Source of the DNA: Motacilla alba alba | Lineage: Eukaryota > Chordata > Aves > Passeriformes > Motacillidae | Direction of reading: 5' to 3' | NCBI RefSeq assembly: GCF_015832195.1 | Contig: NC_052017.1 | Location: 92,096,429-92,160,428 of the forward strand | DNA length: 64,000 nucleotides | In this document: positions 11,475 to 64,000 of the stretch, piece after piece | Numbering within the stretch: position 1 is the stretch's first letter | Layout: each line of letters opens with the position of its first letter | The notes under the pieces: generated by a model | What the model was told of the DNA's origin: nothing | The model's input: only the letters and a program-made list of their open reading frames with translations | Database searches by the model: none | Translations under genes and position numbers: made by a program

Positions 11475-14400
11475 TTTCGATTGCATTTTCTTAGGATGGG
11501 GAAAGACTGCTCTGCTTTCCAGGCATGATCAACAGGAGACCGGCATTAAATGATAATCTGTTACTCAATCTGTGGTGTTTGTTACTCCTCTGGCTCATGG
11601 CTCCAGAAGAAGCAAAGGACAGTGTCTCTACCTGAAACTTTCCCCAAGCTTCAGCACAAGCAGAGGATAATGTCCACAGGTGGGATTCAGGTGCAACCCA
11701 CCCAATATTAGCATCCCTGGGCATGAAGAAAGCAGCACAGCTCTCATGAGTTTCAAACAGGAGCAGAGCCTTCTGCTGTTATTCCAAAAATTATTCTCAG
11801 ATCCTTATTTTGTTTGCAATAGGAGAGAGAAGTCATCTCCACATTAATCAATTACTAAGCAGTGGTGGCGAGAAGTTGTGCTGGTGGGAGCTCTCAGCTA
11901 AATGTGGTGGGTTGCACAGATTTGTGACTAATGGGCCACATTAATTCCCAATTTGTCTCAGCCTGGATGGCTGGCTCTGGCAGAGGGGGAAGATTTAGGA
12001 TGATTACAATTCCCATCTTAGGAAGCAGCTTTTTAGTGTTGTTACTACACGTCAGGGAATACTTGAAAAAGCTCAAATGTATCGGTCAGATTTTAACCTC
12101 CTTTAGCAGGGAGTGGGAAGTAGGTCCTGCAGCTGTGGTACAGAGCTGTCTGAGTTCACACTGGCACACAGCCACAGCCCGTCTTCAGTGCCTCTCAGAA
12201 GGGGAGGCGCTCCCACTATGTACATTAAGGGATGAAATTCCTTGCCAGCAAAACCTAAAAACCAGATTTAAGAGCAGAAAAGAGCAGAGCAGCTCCCTCC
12301 AGAAGAGCTTTTTGCTCCCATTTCCTAAAGGTGGATCAGTTAGGTGCAGTTCTGAACTGAGATGCTCATGGTATGCCCTTCCAAGGCAGCATTTCTAACT
12401 GGATGACCAGGGCTGCAGGTCCTTCCTTCTTGTTTGCTCATACAGAATGTACACATGCTTATGTGCATGGGCGAAGCAGAGGGCCTTGCTGTCACCTCAG
12501 GTGCTGCCTCCCCTTTGCTGTTACCCCTAAATATGGTAAACACAACTGCTGTCTTGTCTGACAGCAGTCATGGCCCAGGGACCAAGCCGTGGTGTCAAAC
12601 ATAACCCCAGCCGGAGCCTCTGAGCCCTTCCTGTGTGACTAGACTGTGCAGCACAGCACTGTGGAAATGCCCTCAGCTGCAAGGGGAATGAATGCCAGCA
12701 GCATGCCTGGGAGGCAAGCCACCTCTTCTCCCACACCAAACTCTGCTCCCACAGCTGCCAGCAAGCTGCCAGCACGGCACCAGTGTGTGACAGGAAGGAA
12801 CACAGAGCATTGGTGATACTCAAAGATATTATAGATGCCCTGGGAGAACAAGTCAGCAACCTTTCCTTCAGTGGTACCTCTACCTGGTCTCTGTTCAGTC
12901 TCCCAGGAACTCCAGGAATCCTTGCCACTGACAGCCCACTAAAGCAGCTAAATGTGGCTTCTGGGTTCTGCCCCTCACCACCCAGAGAAGCACATGGGCC
13001 AGGATAGGCAGGGATCAGGAGGCCACCCCCAAAGCAGCTCAAGCAGCAGGGAGGAAACAAGAAATGAGGGTTCTGCCAGCTGCGCACCTGCTTGGAGGGC
13101 CCACGGCTCATGAAAACGCAGCACCTTCCCTGCTCTGCAAGGATACCCCCAAACCTCCTCGCTTGGCTTGACACCAAGGGACAGTGGTTGTCCCTTTCCT
13201 GAAACACACTGGCACTTGCCCATGGTCTCTATGAGCTCAAGATACTGAAAAAAGGTAATTATTTCTTAAATTCAGAAGAGGTACAAAAGGGGTGCTCTGG
13301 ATGCAACATGAATTCTTTCCCGTCAGGCTGATAGTGCTGGACGTGCCAGGCAGAAAGAAAGTAAAGAAATTAAAACCTTCACTCCTCCCCACTCCCAAAG
13401 CCACACACACAAAAAGCCAAACCCCAGGTCTTCAAGAGCTCTAACTAGCACTCCTTTATAGTTGTTTCTCTACCACTCAGCCTGCCCACAACACACAGAT
13501 GGCTGGAATACAGATGAATGGCTTTCCATAACTAATATGGAAAAACACTGATGTCTAATGAAGTCCTTATACTCCAGCAAAGAAATGTTAAAGCACTACA
13601 GCTTTTCTTCTTCTTAAAAGCACAAACACATGCTTTGTCTACAGCATTTGTGACATCCCGTTCTTTGATTTACTGATACCAGGGTGATGAGCACACACTA
13701 CTGCTGCAGTTTCTCACAGCACAAGCAAAACACTATCTCAGAAAACTGATGAGAAGAACATCATGCACAAGTAAGAAATCCTCAGCAACTAAGTGCTCTG
13801 GAAGTTATAGACTATTTAAAATTTTTGTCTTAATACCACAATCCTTGGCGTAATTTTCTTCAATTCACAAAACCAATAATTAGAGTAACCCTTCTTGCAT
13901 ACTTACAGTTCTCAGAATGTTGTCTTTTATATGACCTATAGGAATAAAAATTGCAGTTTATTTATTAAAAAATTAATTTTCATTTATGATACAGGGATTT
14001 CAGGTTTTTTCTTCTTACTCACGGCAAATAAATCAAAAGTATATATGTGAATATGAAGACTCTTTCTTAATAATTTTAGATAAATGCATTATTTGGAGTC
14101 GAGGCAAACCACAGGAAGGAACCTCCATCTGTCAGGACATCTTTCCCACCAACTTGTACCCTCCTTTTGAGATGTAAACATCTAATAAGTGCATCTAAGA
14201 CTTTTTGTTTTGACATAGCAGCCCTTTAAAGAGCAATAGAGGAAGTGGCAAGTTTCCCATCACAGAAGAGAAACGGAATCTTGTGATTTCAATGGGGATC
14301 AACTGGGCAATCTTTGCTGCATGTCCCCGCACTTGATGGCATCCCATGCCTTTTGATGGCTTTCACTTTGGCAAAGATTTATTTTTTCCAGTATCCATGC

Positions 14401-15052
14401 CATATCACTCACATGTCCTCTCAAAGTTGTGTCTTCCTGCTTGATTATTTCTTCTGATTTAGCAACATCTGTGAGCTTAGTTTTGCCATGTTTTGGCCCT
14501 TTGCACTGCACCGCATGTAATCCTGGACCATTTTCTTGTAGTCAATTAATGTCCCAATTTCCATTTTTAATTTCTTCAGTTGCATTTCCTTTGGTCGTAT
14601 CTCCATTCTGTAGTGTTTGTATGTCCTTAAGCTCTGTTTCCAGGATTTCACTGGGTATCAATTTGGGCAAGCTTTGGTCCATATCCCTGCACTTGATGGT
14701 ATCCCATGCCTTTTCATGGCTTTCACTATGGCAAAGATTTTTTCTTTTCAATATCCATGCCATGTCTCTCATATCTTCCCCTCAAAGTTGTGTCTTCCTC
14801 CTTGTTGTTTTCTCCTGCTTTTGCAACATGTGTGAGGTTAGTTTTGGCATGCTTTGTTCCTTTGCACTGCACTGTATGTAATCCTGGACCTTTTTGTGGT
14901 AGTCATTAGATGTCCCAATTTTCTGGGTTTTTTTGGGTTTTTTTTTTCAGTTGCATTTTATTTGATCCTACCTCCTTTCCAGAGTGTTTGTAAGCCTTTC
15001 TTTTCTGTTTCGCAAGATTCTGTTTCCCTTCCTGAAAGGAAATGAAATTTCC

Positions 15053-15321
15053 TAACCCTTACCCTGAAACATGGCAGCGCCCAAAGGGTCACGTGGTATG
15101 GGTTAGGGTTAGGGGTTAGGATTAGGTTTAGTGTTAGGTTTAGTCTTAGGGTTGGATTAGGGTTAGGGTTAGGGTAAGGGCTAGGATTTAGTGTTAGGGT
15201 CTGGGTCAGGGCTAGTGTTAGCGATAGGGTTAGGGTTACAGGTTAGTGTTAAGGGTTCGGAGTTGTGTTTAGGGTGACGGTTTGCATTACAGTTAGGGGT
15301 TACTGTTTGGGTTAGGGGTTT
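15053..15321 (+). repeat. Degenerate interstitial telomere-like repeat
   Basis: About 270 bases dominated by TTAGGG and close variants on the plus strand (GGGTTAGGGTTAGGGGTTAG near 15107, GGATTAGGGTTAGGGTTAGG near 15153, GGTTTAGTGTTAGG). It lies between unit 2 and a 5'-truncated unit 3 of the array. It starts within the right arm of the junction palindrome of unit 2. Confidence 0.85.
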
Positions 15322-16026
15322 CTTTTCAATATCCATGCCATGGCACTCATATCTTCCCCTGAAAGTTGTGTCTTTCTCATTGATTTTTTTCCCCTGCTTT
15401 TGCAACATCTGCGAGGTTAGTTTTGGCATGTTTTGGTCCTTTGCACTGCACCGCATCTAATACTGGACCTTTTTCGTGTAGTCACTAAATGTCCCAATTT
15501 TCTGGGGTTTTTTTGGGTTTTTTTTCAGTTGCATTTTATTTGGTTCTATGTCCTTTCCAAAGTGTTTGTAAGCCTTTCTTTTCTGTTTCGCAAGTTTCCG
15601 TTTAAGGAAATGAAATTTCCTTTCAGGAAGGGAAACGGAATCTTGCGATTTCAATGGTTACCAATTGGGCAAACTTTCGTGCATGTCCCTGCACTTGATG
15701 GCATCCCATGCCTTTTGATGGCTTTTACTTTGGCAAAGGTTTTTTTTTTTTTCAATATCCATGCCATGTCTCTCATATCTTCCCCTCAAAGTTGTGTCTT
15801 CCTCCTTGTTGTTTTCTCCTGCTTTTGCAACATCTGTGAGGTCACCTTTGGCACGCTTTGGTCCTTTGCAATGCACTGCATCTAATACTGGAACTTTTTC
15901 TGATAGTCACTAAATGTCCCAATTTTCTGGGTTTTTTTTGTTTGTTTTTGTTTTTGTTCAGATGCATTTCATTTGATCCTATTACCTTTCCAGAGTGTTT
16001 GTAAGCCTTTCTTTTCTGGTTCACAA

Positions 16027-16049
16027 GAAAGGAAATTTCATTTCCTTTC
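16027..16049. repeat. Short core of the junction palindrome at an orientation switch
   Basis: GAAAGGAAAT, TTC, ATTTCCTTTC: 10-base arms with the same TTC centre as the 61 bp palindrome. This is where the array changes from forward to reverse units. Confidence 0.8.
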
Positions 16050-16810
16050 GGGAGGAGAAACGGAATCTTGCGAACCAGAAAAGAAAGGCTTCCAAAACCT
16101 CTGCAAAGGAGATAGGATCAAATGAAATGTAACTGAAAAAAACTGCAAAAATCCCGGAAAATTGGGACATTGAATGCCTCCCAGAAAATGGTCTGGGAGG
16201 AAATGAGGTGTAGTGCAAAGGACCAAAACATGCCAAAACTAAGCTCACAGATCTTGCAACATCAGGAGAAAAATCAAGGAGGAAGACACAACTTTGAGGG
16301 GAAGATATCAGAGAGAAGGCATGGATACTGGAAAAAAAAAATTGTCACTGAAGTGAAAGCAATCAAAAGGCATGGGATGCCATCAACTGAAAGGATATGG
16401 ACCAAAGCTTGCGAAAATTGATTGCCATTGAAATCCTGGAAACAGCAAAGAAGGACTTACAAATGCTCTGGAATGGAGAGACTATCAAAGGAAATGCAAT
16501 TGAAGGGAAAAAAAAAATTGGGAGATTTGTTGACTACAAGAAAATGGACAAGGTTTACATGCTGTGCAGTGCAAAGGGCCAAAACATGGCAAAACTAAGC
16601 TCACAGAGGGGGCAAAATCAGGAGAAAAAATCAAGAAGAAACATACAACTTTGATGGGAGGATGTGAGAGATAAGGCATGGATACTGAAAAAAAAAACCA
16701 AAAAAGAAAAAAATTTCATTGCCTAAGTGAAGCCATCAAAAGGCATGGGATGCCATCAAGTGCAGGGACATGCACCAAAGATAGCCCAATTGGTCCCCAT
16801 TGAAATCGCA

Positions 16811-16871
16811 AGATTCCGTTTCCCTTCCCGAAAGGAAATTTCATTTCCTTTCGGGAAGGGAAACGGAATCT
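16811..16871. repeat. Near-perfect 61 bp palindrome at a monomer junction
   Basis: Arms of 29 bases each (16811-16839 and 16843-16871), fully complementary, separated by TTC. The arm begins AGATTCCGTTTCCCTTCCCG. It joins two reverse-oriented units, and truncated forms of the same palindrome occur at 15016-15052, 15590-15640, 16027-16049 and 17168-17200. Confidence 0.9.
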
Positions 16872-17590
16872 CGGGAACCAGAAAAAAAAATGGCTTCTAA
16901 AACACCCTGGAAAGGAGACAGAATCAAATGAAATGCAACTGAAAAAAAAAAAAAAACAAACCCAAAAACCAGAAAACTGGGACATTTAGTGACTACCAGA
17001 AAAAGGTCCAGGATTACATGCGGTGCAGTGCAAAGGGCCAAAGCGTGCCAAAACTAACCTGATAGATGCTGGAAAAGCAGGAGAAAAAATCAAGGAGGAA
17101 GACACAACTTTGAGGGGAAGATATAGGAGACATGGCATGGATACTGAAAAAAAAACAGTAATCACTAAATGAAATTTCCTTTCGGGAAGGGAAACGGAAT
17201 CTTGCGATTTCAATGAGAACCAACTGGGCAATCTTTGGCGCATGTTCCTGCACTTGATGGCATCCCATGCCTTTTGATGGCTTTCACTTTGGGGAAGATT
17301 TTTTTTTTTTTCAGTTTCCATGCCATGTCTCTGATATCTTCCCCTCAAAGTTGTGTCTTCCTCCTTGATTTTTTCTCCTGCTTTTCCAACATCTGTCAGG
17401 TTCGTTTTGGCCTTATTTGGTCCTTTTCACAGCACCTCATGTAATCCTGGACCTTTTTCTGGTAGTCACTAAATGTCCCAATTTTCTGGTTTTTTTGGGT
17501 TTTTTTTCAGTTGCATTTCATTTGATCATATCTCCTTTCTGGAGCGTTTCTGAATCTTTCTTTTGTCTTTCGCAGGATTTCGTTTCATGT

Positions 17591-17999
17591 GCAGTGGGAT
17601 CAGACAGAAGGTGATCAGAGAGGCAGGAATCTGAGCTCTTTTGTCTAGTCAAAAAACCAGAAAAGGTCTACAGAAAATGTTCTTGGGAGAGAGTTACCAA
17701 TCCAATTTTATTCTGTCCAGTTGAATCAAAATGGAGAGTTTAAATTAGTAGGTGTTTCTGGCTCATACAAAGGTTTCTTTGCTGAAGATTCACATCGGGG
17801 AGAATAGTGAAGAGATCTTCCTTCAGCAGTTTTATGATATGTATGTGTCCCTTTCAGCTGGAACAGGCACTTTACTAGAAGCAGAAAAATTACATAGGTT
17901 TTGTCTTAACTGCACACTTTTCCTATGTGACCCAATGCCAGCATTTAAAGATCAGAGACCATCAGACCACAAACACTGCTGTAAAAACGAAGACTAGTA
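17591..17999. other. Spacer between repeat array and CARMIL1 3' end
   Basis: About 400 bases without a recognised feature. An 81-codon plus-strand open frame at 17752-17997 has no resemblance to a known protein. Confidence 0.5.
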
Positions 18000-18919
18000 T
18001 TTCAGTTGTAAAATCTTTTTTTTTTATTGTTACAAATATACATATGAATAAAATCCCTTCAACCTGTAATGTAAGTGGGTAGCCATGAAATTTGCATCCC
18101 CTCCCTCAAAAGCTGAAATGTTTTTACAGATGTCAAACTATGTTTCTCATAGAATTACACATTGAAATGAAGCTAATATGCAGACAGAACCAAGGAAGGC
18201 CTCCAGAAAACACCAATATTAATAAAACTTCAATTGCCCTCATTCCAATCAACTATATACATTAATATACGAATGTGGAAGCATAGCATGGTTATACGTA
18301 ATCCAAATTCTTCTCTGTTGTGCTTTCTGACGGTACACAAATGTAAGCGTTGGAACTTCATGTACAGTAGGAGAACAGGAAGAAAGAAGCTCCCTATGGG
18401 AGAATGTAAAAACCATACCCAAGCATTTAATATATATAATCTATACAAATTATTTTATTAGTGTGCTCTTTTAATATAATTACAATGTGCAATTGCATAC
18501 CGCAAGAATATATTTATAGGTAAGTCACGTGCAGATCTGACACATTTACATTCAGCAGTACAACACATTACCTGCTGTACAGTGTTATTAGTGTAAGACA
18601 GTGTCCAGTTAATTTGCTTTGCTTTCTAAATGCCCTAATGCAGGGCACTCCTTGTAGCTGCTTCAGAGAAATTCAAGTAGAATACATGAAAGAATAGCTG
18701 GCTTTAGGCAAAGGCATGGAAAGGAATGCCTTGCACTGTACACACCAGAAATTAAGGACCGAATCAATGCCAGGTGTACTGTAAGTCATGATTGGAAGAT
18801 CAGGTTTTCTGCATGGAAATGTACCTGTGGTGAAATAGTAGCTGACTAGAAGGGCTGTTGATTGCTGAACCCTGATTGTTATAAAAAGCTCTTGCACTAC
18901 AAAGCACTTGGACTGATTG
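18000..18919 (-). other. CARMIL1: CARMIL1 3' UTR (probable extent)
   Basis: About 900 AT-rich bases after the stop codon with no open frame of interest. Several minus-strand AATAAA motifs occur, including near 18455 and 18023. The lower limit is set by the last of these and is an estimate. Confidence 0.55.
18023..18028 (-). terminator. Candidate CARMIL1 poly-A signal
   Basis: TTTATT on the plus strand, that is AATAAA on the gene strand, about 890 bases after the stop. Upstream alternatives exist within the UTR. Confidence 0.45.

Positions 18920-64000
<45,081 letters not shown>

Larger units (their letters stand above)
5900..14265. other. Intergenic region between SCGN promoter and repeat array
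   Basis: About 8.4 kb with no recognisable exon on either strand. It contains an A/C-only tract (7998-8155), a poly-A-rich run (8468-8490) and a hairpin-forming inverted repeat (11420-11474). Several open frames exist here, the longest 230 codons at 10861-11553 on the plus strand, but none resembles a known protein. Confidence 0.6.
14270..17590. repeat. Mixed-orientation array of ~360 bp monomers with palindromic junctions
   Basis: Eight related monomers. Forward units: about 14270-14640, 14640-15052, 15322-15615 (5' truncated) and 15617-16030. Reverse units: about 16050-16435, 16430-16840 and 16843-17165 (truncated). The last forward unit is about 17168-17590. Landmarks recur in order: GGAATCTTGCGATTTCAATG, GCACTTGATGGCATCCCATG, ATCCATGCCATGTCTCTCAT, TCCTTTGCACTGCACCGCAT and AAATGTCCCAATTTTCTGG. 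The spacing is 360 bases between units 1 and 2 and 357 between units 5 and 6. It is 425 and 459 where a palindromic junction is inserted. The unit ends (GGAAACGGAATCTTGCGA and its reverse complement) are inverted repeats of each other. I do not recognise the family; satellite or TIR-bearing element both fit. Confidence 0.9.

Noticed and set aside
15053..15321. True chromosome end
   Set aside because: The TTAGGG repeats are degenerate and flanked on both sides by array units and, beyond those, by genes, so they are interstitial.

Overview
This is vertebrate genomic DNA, almost certainly avian. The repeats are bird-type: CR1 LINE 3' ends and endogenous-retrovirus LTRs of avian families. The two genes are spliced, with short exons, long introns and a CpG-island promoter. 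The exact species is not identifiable by eye; a passerine is an impression only.

Both genes are on the minus strand. Reading right to left, positions 64000 to 18920 hold the 3' part of CARMIL1 (LRRC16A), the capping-protein regulator. Ten coding exons were placed, the first cut by the window edge, and the stop codon is at 18920-18922. These exons cover the end of the dimerisation region, the capping-protein-binding CPI and CSI motifs, the basic-hydrophobic membrane-binding segment and the Pro/Ser-rich tail. One linking exon is required by reading-frame phase between 34604 and 26651 and was not found with confidence. Positions 5571 to 4865 hold the first two coding exons of SCGN (secretagogin, an EF-hand calcium sensor) with a CpG-island promoter; the rest of SCGN lies beyond position 1. 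The CARMIL1-then-SCGN order in the same orientation matches human chromosome 6p22.

The ~12 kb between the genes holds an A/C-only tract, a hairpin, and the most unusual element of the window. This is a ~3.3 kb array (about 14270-17590) of eight related ~360 bp monomers in mixed orientation (four forward, three reverse, one forward). Several junctions carry a terminal palindrome, and one junction is interrupted by ~270 bp of degenerate TTAGGG-like telomeric repeat.

Mobile elements elsewhere include a 665 bp solo LTR with a perfect 6 bp target-site duplication in SCGN intron 2, two further LTR pieces and a long CR1 3' end in CARMIL1 introns, and smaller CR1 relics. No tRNA, rRNA, CRISPR or bacterial-type feature was seen.
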